From Hydrogenophaga sp. (GTDB taxonomy: Bacteria; Pseudomonadota; Gammaproteobacteria; Burkholderiales; Burkholderiaceae_C), in assembly GCF_030373225.1 (NCBI RefSeq), contig NZ_JAUCZG010000007.1, positions 79,807 through 139,207 on the forward strand: a stretch of DNA of 59,401 bases, in the 5' to 3' direction. The notes below the pieces were generated by a model that searched no databases, had not been told where the DNA came from, and worked only from the letters and a program-made list of their open reading frames with translations. The position numbers and the translations under genes were made by a program. How positions within the stretch are numbered: the first letter of the stretch is position 1; each line of letters starts with the position of its first letter. This document shows, piece after piece, positions 17,600-30,447 of the stretch.

Positions 17600-17612
17600 T
17601 GCATAGCATGCA
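17600..17612. promoter_or_regulatory. Perfect 13-bp palindrome upstream of sulfatase
   Basis: TGCAT-AGC-ATGCA, 90 bases upstream of the sulfatase ATG and 9 bases after the preceding dyad. Candidate operator or part of the promoter; no identified binder. Confidence 0.3.
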
Positions 17613-17702
17613 CAGCAGCGCCGGGACACCCCCGGTCACCCGCGAGACCCACCGGCCCCGCCTTCGCTGGCTGCCCCGAGCCTCTTCCTGTTCATCTTTC
17701 CC

Positions 17703-19034
17703 ATGACCCTGCAGCACCCCAACATCATCTACATCGTCTGCGACGACCTGGGCTACGCCGACCTGGGCTGCTACGGCGGGCGCAGCGCCGACTTCGGCCC
17801 GGTCTCGCCCCACATCGACCGGCTCGCCGCCGGCGGCGTGAAATTCACACAGGGCTATGCCAACTCACCGGTGTGTTCGCCCACGCGGTTTGCGCTCATC
17901 ACCATGCGCTACCAGTACCGCCTGCGCGGCGCCATGGAAGAACCCATCAACAGCCGCAGCAGGGGCAGCACCACGCTGGGCCTGCCGCCCGAGGTGCCCA
18001 CCCTGCCCTCGCTGTTGAAGAAGGCCGGCTACCACACCGCGCTCATCGGCAAGTGGCACCTGGGCTACCCACCCTCGTTCGGCCCGCTGCGCTCCGGCTA
18101 CGACCAGTTCTTCGGCATCATGGCCGGCGGGGTCGACTACTTCACCCACTGCTCGTCCAGCGGCGAGCACGACCTCTACATCGACGAGGACGAACACCAC
18201 GAGGTGGGCTACCTCACCGACGTGCTCTCGCAACGCGCGGTGGACCTCGTGGGCGAGCGGGCCGCCGACGCCAGGGCGGGCAAGCCCTTCCTGCTGAGCC
18301 TGCACTACACCGCGCCGCACTGGCCCTGGGAAACACGCGACGACGCGCACGTGGCGCCCGAGGTGGCGAAGAACCTGTTCCACCTGCACGGCGGCGACAT
18401 CCACAGCTACCGCCGCATGATCCACCACATGGACGAAGGCATCGGCCGCCTGATGGCGGCGCTGCGCGAGCACGCTCTGGAAGACAACACGCTGGTGGTC
18501 TTCACCAGCGACAACGGCGGCGAGCGCTTTTCGGACAGCTGGCCGCTGGTGGGCGGCAAGATGGACCTTACCGAAGGCGGCATCCGCGTGCCATGGATCG
18601 CGCACTGGCCGGCGGTCATTCCCGCCGGCACGGTGAGCACGCAGCACTGCATGAGCATGGACTGGTCGGCCACGCTGCTGCAGGCCGGTGGCGGCCAGGC
18701 CGACCCCGACTGGCCGCTGGACGGGGTGAGCCTGCTGGACGTGTTGCGCGAGCCGGCCAGGCCCTTCGAGCGGGCGTTGTACTGGCGCATGAACCACCGC
18801 GGGCAGCGCGCGCTGCGCGAGGGCGACTGGAAGTACCTGCAGGTCGACGGCCACGAGTACCTGTTCAATATTGCGAAGGACGAGCGCGAGCGCGCCAACC
18901 TCGCCGCGCGCGAGCCCGAACGCCTGCAGCGCATGCGCTCGCAGTGGCTGGCCTGGGACGCAAGCATGCCGCCGATCCCGGCCGATGCCAGCGTGAGTCT
19001 GGGCTACTCGGTCAAGGACATGCCCCAAAGGTAG
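17703..19034 (+). CDS. Sulfatase-family hydrolase (type I, Cys-type)
   Basis: 443 residues of the alkaline-phosphatase/arylsulfatase fold. Metal ligands begin with Asp14-Asp15 (CDDLGYADLG). The formylglycine motif is Cys58-Ser-Pro-Thr-Arg62. GKWHLGYPP, TAPHWPWE, FTSDNGGERF and GGKMDLTEGGIRVP follow as expected. The usual LLTGR after the CxPxR motif is ALITMR here. There is no signal peptide, so the enzyme is predicted cytoplasmic and would act on an imported sulfate ester; a formylglycine-generating enzyme is not in the window. A SulP anion transporter gene follows, suggesting handling of the released sulfate. Confidence 0.88.
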   Translation: MTLQHPNIIYIVCDDLGYADLGCYGGRSADFGPVSPHIDRLAAGGVKFTQGYANSPVCSPTRFALITMRYQYRLRGAMEEPINSRSRGSTTLGLPPEVPTLPSLLKKAGYHTALIGKWHLGYPPSFGPLRSGYDQFFGIMAGGVDYFTHCSSSGEHDLYIDEDEHHEVGYLTDVLSQRAVDLVGERAADARAGKPFLLSLHYTAPHWPWETRDDAHVAPEVAKNLFHLHGGDIHSYRRMIHHMDEGIGRLMAALREHALEDNTLVVFTSDNGGERFSDSWPLVGGKMDLTEGGIRVPWIAHWPAVIPAGTVSTQHCMSMDWSATLLQAGGGQADPDWPLDGVSLLDVLREPARPFERALYWRMNHRGQRALREGDWKYLQVDGHEYLFNIAKDERERANLAAREPERLQRMRSQWLAWDASMPPIPADASVSLGYSVKDMPQR

Positions 19035-19039
19035 GAAAC

Positions 19040-19141
19040 ACCCCCCTGCGCCGCTGACGCGGCCTCCCCCCTCTGGCGCGCCTTCGGCGCTGGGCGTGGG
19101 GGCGGCATCCTGGGCCGGCGGAGCCGGACCCTCGATGCCTC
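19040..19141. repeat. Intergenic hairpin-rich repeat of Comamonadaceae type
   Basis: About 100 bases between the sulfatase and SulP genes: a C-run, then short hairpins CCGC-TGAC-GCGG, GCGC...GCGC around CCTTCG, a G-run and CCGGC-GGA-GCCGG. From memory, very similar mosaics of these blocks recur between genes in Comamonadaceae genomes. I see only this one copy in the window. It could act as a transcription terminator or mRNA-stabilising element after the sulfatase gene. Confidence 0.55.
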
Positions 19142-19195
19142 TGGATGGGGCACTTCTCCCGCGGCATCTGCAACTCACCCCGGTACGATCGGCGC

Positions 19196-20857
19196 ATGTC
19201 CCGTCTGAAACGCATGCTTCCGTTCCTCAACTGGCCGCGCCCCGACGCGAAGCTGTTGCGCGGTGAAGCCATGGCCGGGCTCACCGTGGGCCTGATGGTG
19301 ATTCCGCAAGGCGTGGCCTATGCCGCGCTGGCCGGCATGCCGCTGGTCACCGGCATCTACGCCTCTTTGCTGCCCGCACTCGTGGCGGTGCTGTTCAGTT
19401 CGTCGGTGCGCCTGTCGGTCGGGCCCACTGCGCTCACCTGTCTGCTCATCAGCGCCTCGCTCACCGGCCTGGCCGAACCGGGCAGCGCGCAGTGGATCGC
19501 GCTGGCCGTCTGGCTGGCCCTGCTCAGTGGCCTGCTGCAGGTGGTGCTGGGTTTCGTGCGCTTCGGCTGGCTGCTCAACCTGGTGAACTCGCCGGTGCTC
19601 ATGGCCTTCACCCAGGCCGCGGCGGTGCTGATCATTGCCTCGCAGCTGCCGGCCCTGCTCGGCCTGGGCGCCTGGGACAGCCTGGCCTGGCCGGCGCAGG
19701 TGCACCTGCCCTCGCTGGCCTTCGGGCTGGGCAGCCTGGCCGCACTCATGCTCGCGCGCCGCTGGCGCCCGGGCTTTCCCACCGTGCTGGCGGTGGTGGT
19801 GGCCAGCGGCGGCATCAGCCACGCGATCGGCTTCGAGGCGGCGGGCGGCACGGTGATCGGCACGCTGCCGCAAGGCCTGCCTCTGCCTTATGTGCCCGAG
19901 TGGCCGGGCTGGGGCGTGCTGGGGCAGCTGGTGCTGCCCACCCTGGTGATCACGCTGGTGAGTTTTCTGGAAACCGCGTCCAGCGCCAAGGTCGACAGCG
20001 GTCAGCGCGGCCAGCGCTGGGACCAGGACCAGGACCTGATCGGCCAGGGTCTGGCCAAACTGGCCTCGGGCCTGTGCGGCGCCTTTCCCACCAGTTCGTC
20101 GTTCTCGCGCTCCGCGCTCAACCTGTACGCCGGCGCACGCACCGGCTGGGCCACGGTGTTCTCGGTGGTGGTGGTGCTGCTGGCGCTGCTGGTGCTCACG
20201 CCGCTGCTGCACCACGTGCCGATGGCGGTGCTCGCGGCCATCGTGCTGGTGGCCATCCTGGGTCTGATCAAGCCGCGTGCGTTCGCCCGCCTGTGGTCGA
20301 TCTCGCGGGTCGAGGCCGCCATCGCCGGCATGACGTTTGCCGTGACGCTGCTGGCCGCGCCTCGGCTGTACTGGGGCGTGCTGGCGGGCGTGCTGATGGC
20401 CTTGAGCCATTTCCTCTACCTGCGCCTGCACCCGCGAATCATCGAGGTGGGCCTGCACCCCGACGGCAGCCTGCGCGATCGCCACCTGTGGCTGCTGCCG
20501 CCGCTGGCGAGCGACCTGTACGCGCTGCGCATGGACGCCGCGCTCGACTTCGCCACCGCCAACGGATTCGAGCGAGCGATCAGCGAACACATCACCGCCC
20601 ACCCCGAAACGCGCCACGTGATGTGGATCGCGCACCCGATCAACTGGATCGACGCCACCGGCACCGAAGCCTTCGGCCGCCTGCGCGAGCAACTCGACGA
20701 CCGGCGCATCGACCTGCACCTGGTGGGCATCAAGCTGCCGGTGGAGCAGGTGCTCCAGCGCGCCGGGTACCTGAACGAGGGACCGCGGCTGCACCTCTAC
20801 CGGACAGAAGCCGAGGCCTTGCGCGCCGCAGCGAAGCTGCCGACCGGCCTGACCTGA
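19196..20857 (+). CDS. SulP family inorganic anion transporter
   Basis: 553 residues. The transmembrane part (about residues 20-420) opens with the SulP signature GLMVIPQGVAYAALAGMPLV and includes SFLETASSAK and GAFPTSSSFSRSALN. A C-terminal STAS domain (about 430-545, with NWIDATGTEAF) completes the standard architecture. SulP proteins move sulfate, bicarbonate or dicarboxylates. Position after a sulfatase suggests sulfate, but bicarbonate (BicA-like) cannot be excluded in a genome that also carries SbtA. The ATG at 19196 follows the intergenic repeat. Confidence 0.9.
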   Translation: MSRLKRMLPFLNWPRPDAKLLRGEAMAGLTVGLMVIPQGVAYAALAGMPLVTGIYASLLPALVAVLFSSSVRLSVGPTALTCLLISASLTGLAEPGSAQWIALAVWLALLSGLLQVVLGFVRFGWLLNLVNSPVLMAFTQAAAVLIIASQLPALLGLGAWDSLAWPAQVHLPSLAFGLGSLAALMLARRWRPGFPTVLAVVVASGGISHAIGFEAAGGTVIGTLPQGLPLPYVPEWPGWGVLGQLVLPTLVITLVSFLETASSAKVDSGQRGQRWDQDQDLIGQGLAKLASGLCGAFPTSSSFSRSALNLYAGARTGWATVFSVVVVLLALLVLTPLLHHVPMAVLAAIVLVAILGLIKPRAFARLWSISRVEAAIAGMTFAVTLLAAPRLYWGVLAGVLMALSHFLYLRLHPRIIEVGLHPDGSLRDRHLWLLPPLASDLYALRMDAALDFATANGFERAISEHITAHPETRHVMWIAHPINWIDATGTEAFGRLREQLDDRRIDLHLVGIKLPVEQVLQRAGYLNEGPRLHLYRTEAEALRAAAKLPTGLT

Positions 20858-20888
20858 TACCGCTGGCCGCCCGGTGGCCGGACCGGGT

Positions 20889-20916
20889 TCAAGAAAACCG
20901 CATCCGGTGCCGATAT
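20889..20916 (+). promoter_or_regulatory. Sigma-28 (FliA)-like promoter upstream of response regulator/hybrid kinase operon
   Basis: TCAAGAAA (20889-20896), a 12-base spacer, then GCCGATAT (20909-20916). This fits the flagellar sigma factor consensus TAAAGTTT/TCAAG-N11/12-GCCGATAA. The same elements with the same spacing occur at 28208-28235. The first downstream gene starts at 21114, leaving a leader of about 190 bases with no recognisable structure or gene. Confidence 0.6.
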
Positions 20917-21113
20917 CCAGACAAACCCGTGTTGTTGCGCCGCACCGCAGGGGGTGACAGCGTTCACTGGCTGGGTTCCAATCGTCCCGGCCGAGTTGTT
21001 GGCATGCTCATGATTCATCGGGCGACCCCGGGTCGCTACCGCCGAACCGTCTGCCCGCCCGGCGCGCCAGCCAATCAGGGTTGAACAAAAAGATTGCCTT
21101 CACTGGAGCCCCG

Positions 21114-21502
21114 ATGAGCTGCCGCGTGCTGATGGTTGACGACAACGAGAACGACCTGCTGTTCACCCGCATCGCCCTGGAGCGCAGCGGGGTTGACTAC
21201 CAGGTGCGTGCCTTCGAGCGCGCACAGGAAGCGCTGGACATGCTGGAGCGCGAGCCTGGGCACGGCATCGACCTGATCCTGCTCGACATCAACATGCCGG
21301 TGATGGACGGCTTCGGCTTCCTCTCGGCCTTCGAGGCACTGCCGGTGGCGCACCGGGGCCACGCGGTGGTGGTGATGCTCTCGTCGTCGTCCGATCCGGT
21401 CGATCGCAACCGCGCCGAACAGCACGCCTGTGTGCGCGACTTCGTGCGCAAACCCCTGAAGAAGGACACGGCCGCCGGGCTGGTGAACCTGATCGGCCCT
21501 CG

Positions 21503-21506
<4 letters not shown>
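21114..21506 (+). CDS. Single-domain response regulator (Rcp1/CheY-like)
   Basis: 130 residues comprising one receiver domain: acidic pair in LMVDDNENDLL, phospho-acceptor Asp in LILLDINMPVMDG, Ser in MLSSSSDP and Lys in RKPLKK. No output domain. This receiver subtype commonly works in relays with bacteriophytochrome or PAS hybrid kinases. The ATG at 21114 with a GGAG-like site is preferred over an in-frame TTG at 21081. It is coupled by ATGA to the hybrid kinase downstream and headed by a sigma-28-like promoter. Confidence 0.88.
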
Positions 21507-25692
<4,186 letters not shown>

Positions 25693-25696
<4 letters not shown>

Positions 25697-26916
25697 CGCC
25701 CACCCCTCCGGGAAACCACAGCCCCGAGGAAGCCTCGCCGCCTGGCGACGCATCGGCACCCGACATCCTGATCGTCGACGACGACCCCGGCATGGTGCAG
25801 ACGCTGGCCCGGGTCATCCGGCCGCTGGGCCGACTGCGTTTTGCCACACACGGTCTCGACGCCCTGCGGCTGATGACCCAGGCACCCCCCGACCTGGTGC
25901 TGCTGGACGCCCAGATGCCCGGCATGTCGGGCTTCGAGGTGCTCGATGCCATCAAGCGCGACCCGCAGCTGGCCGACATCCCGGTGATCTTCGTCACCAG
26001 CCAGGCCGAGGCCCAGTTCGAGCAGACCGGACTGGAAAAGGGCGCCGCCGATTTCATCGCCAAACCGATCCGCCCGGCCATCGTGCAGGCGCGCGTGCGC
26101 ACACAGCTGCGGCTCAAGCAGGCCAACGACGCCCTCAAGCAGGTGGCCGCCACCGACCGCCTGAACCTGGCCGATGCGCTGGCCGAGCTGCGCAAGAGCC
26201 ATGCCCAGCTGCAAAAGACGGCCGAAGAACTCAGGCTCGCCAACGAAGGCCTGCTGCAGTTCGTGCGCATCAGCTCGCACGATCTGCGCGAACCCCTGAA
26301 CACGGTGGTGCAGTTCATCGCTCTGGTGGAAGAAGACCACGGCGCCACCTTGCCGGCCGATGCGCGCCACTACCTCAAGCTGGTGCACAGCGCCGGCGAG
26401 CGCATGCGCACGCTGCTCGACGATGTGGTGCGCTATGCACGCCTGCAGCGCGGGGAGACCGAACCCCGCTCGCCCGTGGCACTGGAGCCTCTCATGGCCG
26501 AGCTGTGCGAGGCCCTGGCCGCGCAGCTCACCGCCAGCCAGGCCCAGCTGCACATCGGGGAACTGCCGGTGGTCAACGGGCATGCGAGTCTGCTCTCGCT
26601 GCTGTTCCAGAACCTGGTGTCCAACGCACTCAAGTTCATGCCGGCCGAACGTGCGCCCCGCATCGAGATCACGGTGCAATGCAGCGACGGCATGGCCACC
26701 ATCGTGGTGAAAGACAACGGCATCGGCATTGCGCCCGAAGGGCATGACAAGCTGTTCCAGCCGTTCGTCCGGCTGAACCTGCGGCGCGAATTCGAAGGCT
26801 CCGGTCTGGGCCTGGCGATCTGCCGCCAGATCGCCGAAGCCCATGGCGGCACGATCACCGTTCGCTCACAGCCGGGCGAGGGTTCCGCGTTCGAGGTGCG
26901 TCTGCCGCTGGCCTGA
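25693..26916 (+). CDS. Response regulator/histidine kinase (REC-HisKA-HATPase)
   Basis: 407 residues, soluble. An N-terminal receiver (about 24-140; DILIVDDDPG, phospho-acceptor Asp in VLLDAQMPGM) is followed by a coiled-coil linker rich in Leu/Lys/Glu, HisKA with His in SSHDLREPLN (about 195), and HATPase with NLVSNALKF, DNGIGIA and GSGLGLAICRQ. A receiver ahead of a kinase core suggests that kinase activity is gated by phosphorylation, probably from the Hpt of the upstream hybrid kinase, to which it is joined by ATGA. The 3' end overlaps the convergent glycosyltransferase gene by 51 bases. Confidence 0.9.
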
Positions 26917-28080
26917 AGCCGCGGCGGTGCCGGGGCTGCGGGCCACGCCGACGATGCCGTCCAGGATGTCCGGGATCTCGAACAGCGCGCGGTTGTCCAT
27001 GCGCCGCACGTTGGCGCGGAATTCCTCCAGACGCGCGAGCAATTGGTCCACGGCCCGGTCGATGGTCTTGAAGCTGCGGTGCACGATGCCCAGCCCGTGT
27101 TCGGTGATCCACTGCGCGTTGTAACGCTCCTGCGGCATGGTCCAGGCGTTGTCGACCACGATCACCGGCAGGCCCTGCTGCACCGCTTCGCTGATGCTGC
27201 CCGGCCCGGGTTTGCCGATGAAGAAATCGGCCAGCTGCATGTAGCGCGGAATGTCGGGAGCGAAGCCGACCACCAGCCGGGGCGCACCGGCAGGCAAGGC
27301 GTTGAGCTGCCCGGCCAGTGGCCGGTTGTGGCCGCACACCAGAATCAGCTGGGTGCTGCTTCCCAGGCGCTTCGCGATGCCGAGCATGGCCCTGGAGCCG
27401 TGGCCACCGAACAGCACCAGGGCGGTGGGACGCTGCGGGTCCAGCCCGAGGCGGCGCATCTCGGCGGCGCGGTCCAGCGCCGGTGCGTCGTAGAACTCGG
27501 GGCGGATGATCATGCCGGAGGTGGCGTGCACCCGGGCGGCGCCGTGACCCAGGCTGTGCGCCTGTGCCACGGCGCGGGCGCTGCCGCAGATGAAGTGCTG
27601 GCGCTGGCCGCGTTCGATCCAGAAATGCGGCGGGATGTCGGCCAGGTCGGTCAGCACGGTGGCGTAGGGCACGCCGGGCAGCGTGCTGGCCAGGCTCTCG
27701 AACAGGAGGCGGTTGAAATTGGGCACGAGCGACACCACCAGGTCGGGTTCGGTGCGCAGCCAGTGCTGCTGCAGGGGCTTCATGAGCGTGCCGTGACCCA
27801 GCCGGATCAGGCCCTGCAGGAGCTTGAGTTCCTGCGCCATGCCGATGGTCCAGCCCCGCGCCAGGCGCTGGTTGTACCAATCCTCCGGCGCGCTGCCGGT
27901 CATCTTGCGAAAGCGGTCCTGCGGGTCGAGCACCTCGAACAGGTTGACCAGCCGCACCCGCCAGCCGCGGGGGTGTCGCGCCAGCGCCGACTGCAGCGCC
28001 AGTGCCGAGGCACGGTGGCCGCCGCCGGCATTGAAATAGACCAGGTCGATGGTGGTGGGGGTGGGGGCGGGAGTGGGCAT
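26866..28080 (-). CDS. MGDG synthase-like (GT28) glycosyltransferase
   Basis: 404 residues. The N-terminus carries VYFNAGGGHRASALAL, the motif of the monogalactosyldiacylglycerol synthase/processive diacylglycerol glycosyltransferase family, and the C-terminal half has FGGHGSRAML and the nucleotide-sugar motif GKPGPGSISEAVQQG. Such enzymes add a sugar to diacylglycerol at the membrane face, giving glycolipids that can replace phospholipids under phosphate limitation; an unrelated hydrophobic acceptor is possible. The ATG at 28080 is chosen because the frame continuing to 28281 crosses a promoter region. A perfect TTGTGT-G-ACACAA dyad lies 69 bases upstream. Confidence 0.8.
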   Translation of the reverse strand: MPTPAPTPTTIDLVYFNAGGGHRASALALQSALARHPRGWRVRLVNLFEVLDPQDRFRKMTGSAPEDWYNQRLARGWTIGMAQELKLLQGLIRLGHGTLMKPLQQHWLRTEPDLVVSLVPNFNRLLFESLASTLPGVPYATVLTDLADIPPHFWIERGQRQHFICGSARAVAQAHSLGHGAARVHATSGMIIRPEFYDAPALDRAAEMRRLGLDPQRPTALVLFGGHGSRAMLGIAKRLGSSTQLILVCGHNRPLAGQLNALPAGAPRLVVGFAPDIPRYMQLADFFIGKPGPGSISEAVQQGLPVIVVDNAWTMPQERYNAQWITEHGLGIVHRSFKTIDRAVDQLLARLEEFRANVRRMDNRALFEIPDILDGIVGVARSPGTAAASGQRQTHLERGTLARL

Positions 28081-28148
28081 GAGGCGCTCGCTGGAAGGAC
28101 CAGGCGCAGCGGCAGGGGCTGCGCCCGGCGGGCTCCAGTAGAGCGTTC

Positions 28149-28161
28149 TTGTGTGACACAA
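28149..28161. promoter_or_regulatory. Perfect dyad upstream of glycosyltransferase
   Basis: TTGTGT-G-ACACAA, 13 bp, in the spacer between the divergent glycosyltransferase and hybrid kinase genes. An operator role is inferred from symmetry and location only. Confidence 0.35.
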
Positions 28162-28207
28162 CGGTTTCAAACGGCCCGCCGCCCGGCGGCGGCGCCCCCC
28201 GGTCGCG

Positions 28208-28235
28208 TCAAGAAATGCACGTTCGGTGCCGATAG
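28208..28235 (+). promoter_or_regulatory. Sigma-28 (FliA)-like promoter upstream of PAS hybrid kinase
   Basis: TCAAGAAA (28208-28215), 12 bases, GCCGATAG (28228-28235). Both elements and the spacing match the promoter at 20889-20916. Transcription would start near 28242, so an ATG at 28251 would have almost no leader; this supports the GTG at 28326 as the start of the kinase. Confidence 0.6.
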
Positions 28236-28325
28236 CCCGGAAACAATGCCATGGCCGGCGGGCACGCACCGCCATATTCATTTACAAAGCATGACCGCCC
28301 GGCCTGTTGCAAGCCGAGGCACCAG

Positions 28326-30371
28326 GTGATCGACCGCTGGAGACCGCTGTTGTTGACGATCCCACCCGACCCCGCCGGGAACCCCCACCCGCTCGACGAA
28401 CTGACCGAACTGGTGCCGGGCGCCCTGTTGCGCTACCGCGTGCATCGGGACGACCGGGCGGAGTTGCTCTACATCAGCCGCTACGCCATGGACATCTGGG
28501 GTGTCACGGCGCAGGCGGCGCTGGCCGACGAATCCCTGCTCTGGGCCACCGGATGCCGCGATGACCAGATCGCGGTGCGGGAGTCCTTCCTGCAGGCGGT
28601 GCGCCAGCGCCGGATCTGGTGGCACGAATGGCGCATCAAGGACGCGCAGGGCCGCTTGAAGTGGCTGCGCGGCACCGCCAAACCCGTCGAGCAGGAAGAC
28701 GGCAGCGTGCTGTGCACCGCCTTCATCATGGATGTCAGCGAGAGCCTGCGCGCCCGCGCGCTGGAGAGCGCCGGAGACGAACGCCCCCGCCAGATCTTCG
28801 ACCACGTGCCCGGCCTGGCGGTGCAGGGCTACGGGCCCGACCTGATCGTGACCTACTGGAACGCCGGCTCCGAGCGGCTGTACGGCTTCACCGCGCAGGA
28901 AGCGCTGGGGCGCAGCATGCTCGACCTGGTGGTGCCGCCCCACATGCACGCAGCGTTCCAGGCAACGGTGCAGCACATGATCCAGACCCGCACACCGGTG
29001 CTCTCGGGGGTGCAGTGGCTGCAGCGCAAGGACGGCTCGCCAGTGGAGGTGCACTGCAACGAGGTGTTCATGGAGCATCCCGAGCGCGGCACCGAATGTT
29101 TCTGTGTGGATTTCGACCTGACCGAGCGCCGCGCCGCCGAAGACCAGCGGCTGGCGCTGGAGATGCAGTTGCGTGAATCGCAGAAACTCGAAGCCCTGGG
29201 CACGCTCGCCGGGGGTGTGGCGCACGATTTCAACAACATCATGGCGGCCATTCTGGGCAACGCGCGGCTGGCGCTGGAAGACGTGCAGGACAACGACCCG
29301 GCGGCCATCAGCCTGCAGGAGATCCTCAAGGCCGGCTCGCGTGCGCGCGACCTGGTGCAGCGCATCCTGTCCTTCAGCCGGCGCCAGGTGCTGCAGCGCC
29401 GCGTGATCGCGCTCGGTGCGGTGGTGGACGAGTCGGTGCGCCTGCTGCGCGCCACCCTGCCCCGGACCTTCGAGCTGCAGGTGGTGTGCGACCCCCGCAC
29501 ACCCACGGTGCTGGCCGACCCGACGCAGATGCAGCAGGTGCTGCTCAACCTGTGCACCAACGCCTGGCAGGCCGTGCCCGATCTGGCCAGCGGCCGGTTG
29601 CAGATCGAGCTCAAACCGCACCGGGGTGCACCGCCGCAACCCCGGCTGGCCGGCGCGGCGCCGGATGCCCCCGCCGACTGGCCCGAGGTCAACGTGTGCC
29701 TGACGGTGAGCGACAACGGCGCAGGCATGGATGCGCAGACGCTGGCGCGGCTGTTCGAGCCCTTTTTCACCACCAAGCCTCCGGGCGAGGGCACGGGCTT
29801 GGGGCTGGCGGTGGTGCACGGCATCCTGCGGGACCACCAGGCGGCCATCCAGGTGGACAGTGCACCGGGCCGCGGCACGACCTTTTCGCTGTACTTCCGT
29901 GCGGCCGGGCAGCTGGACGCTCAGCCCGATCCGCCCGAGGACCAGCACCGCCCTGCGCCGGCGCAGCTGGGCGAGGGACTGGCGGGCACACGCATCCTGT
30001 ACGTGGACGACGACGAGCTGATCAACCACCTCATCGGGCGCATGCTGCGGCGCAGTGGCTTCCAGGCGCTGGTGTACCAGGACCCCCGCCAGGCCCTGAT
30101 CGACGTGCGCGAGGGCACCGCCTGCTACGACCTGGCGATCACCGATTTCGCCATGCCCGGCATGTCCGGGCTGGAGCTGGCGCACGAGTTGCGCGCGCTG
30201 CACCCGGAGCGCCCGGTGGCCATCACCTCGGGCTTCATCCCCGAGGAGCTGCGGCGCCTGGCACCCGCCGCCGGCATCGCCGACCTGATCCCCAAGCCCA
30301 ACACCTGCGAAGAGCTGTACAGCGCCATCGAGCGGCTGGCCAGCCGGGTCTGCCGTTCCCCTCTGCCCTGA
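28326..30371 (+). CDS. PAS hybrid histidine kinase with C-terminal receiver
   Basis: 681 residues from the GTG at 28326. No transmembrane helix: a cytoplasmic sensor. Two PAS domains (about 30-145 and 155-275; the second has NAGSERLYGFTAQEALGRS) precede a kinase core of the NtrB-like type with His in GGVAHDFNNIMAAI (about residue 298), HATPase with NLCTNAWQAV, DNGAGMD and GTGLGLAVVHG, and a C-terminal receiver with Asp in AITDFAMPGMSG (about 607). The in-frame ATG at 28251 would add 25 residues of non-protein-like sequence and falls about 10 bases after the predicted sigma-28 transcription start, so it was rejected. Confidence 0.88.
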   Translation: MIDRWRPLLLTIPPDPAGNPHPLDELTELVPGALLRYRVHRDDRAELLYISRYAMDIWGVTAQAALADESLLWATGCRDDQIAVRESFLQAVRQRRIWWHEWRIKDAQGRLKWLRGTAKPVEQEDGSVLCTAFIMDVSESLRARALESAGDERPRQIFDHVPGLAVQGYGPDLIVTYWNAGSERLYGFTAQEALGRSMLDLVVPPHMHAAFQATVQHMIQTRTPVLSGVQWLQRKDGSPVEVHCNEVFMEHPERGTECFCVDFDLTERRAAEDQRLALEMQLRESQKLEALGTLAGGVAHDFNNIMAAILGNARLALEDVQDNDPAAISLQEILKAGSRARDLVQRILSFSRRQVLQRRVIALGAVVDESVRLLRATLPRTFELQVVCDPRTPTVLADPTQMQQVLLNLCTNAWQAVPDLASGRLQIELKPHRGAPPQPRLAGAAPDAPADWPEVNVCLTVSDNGAGMDAQTLARLFEPFFTTKPPGEGTGLGLAVVHGILRDHQAAIQVDSAPGRGTTFSLYFRAAGQLDAQPDPPEDQHRPAPAQLGEGLAGTRILYVDDDELINHLIGRMLRRSGFQALVYQDPRQALIDVREGTACYDLAITDFAMPGMSGLELAHELRALHPERPVAITSGFIPEELRRLAPAAGIADLIPKPNTCEELYSAIERLASRVCRSPLP

Positions 30372-30447
30372 ACCTTGGCGTCAGGCGCAGCGGGCCGCGC
30401 CGACGACAATGGCGACCCGATCGATGACCACCCCGCAGGAGACCCCC

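Larger units (their letters stand above)
17183..17702. other. 520-base divergent intergenic region with candidate regulatory dyads
   Basis: No convincing gene is seen. The region separates the divergent BCCT and sulfatase genes. The left two thirds are GC-rich and unremarkable. The right part drops in GC and holds GATTG-N7-CAATC (17574-17590, containing an ATTG-N7-CAAT core of LysR-box type) and the perfect dyad TGCAT-AGC-ATGCA (17600-17612), 90-130 bases before the sulfatase start. It presumably carries both promoters. Confidence 0.5.

Noticed and set aside
21081..21113. TTG start extending the single-domain response regulator by 11 residues
   Set aside because: Receiver domains normally begin directly at the VDD strand; the ATG at 21114 has a GGAG-like site.
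28251..28325. Upstream ATG start for the hybrid kinase
   Set aside because: It would lie about 10 bases after the predicted sigma-28 start site and adds non-protein-like sequence; the GTG at 28326 is preferred.
28278..30203. 641-codon minus-strand frame opposite the PAS hybrid kinase
   Set aside because: His/Arg/Gln-rich antisense translation without domains; the sense strand has PAS, kinase and receiver motifs.
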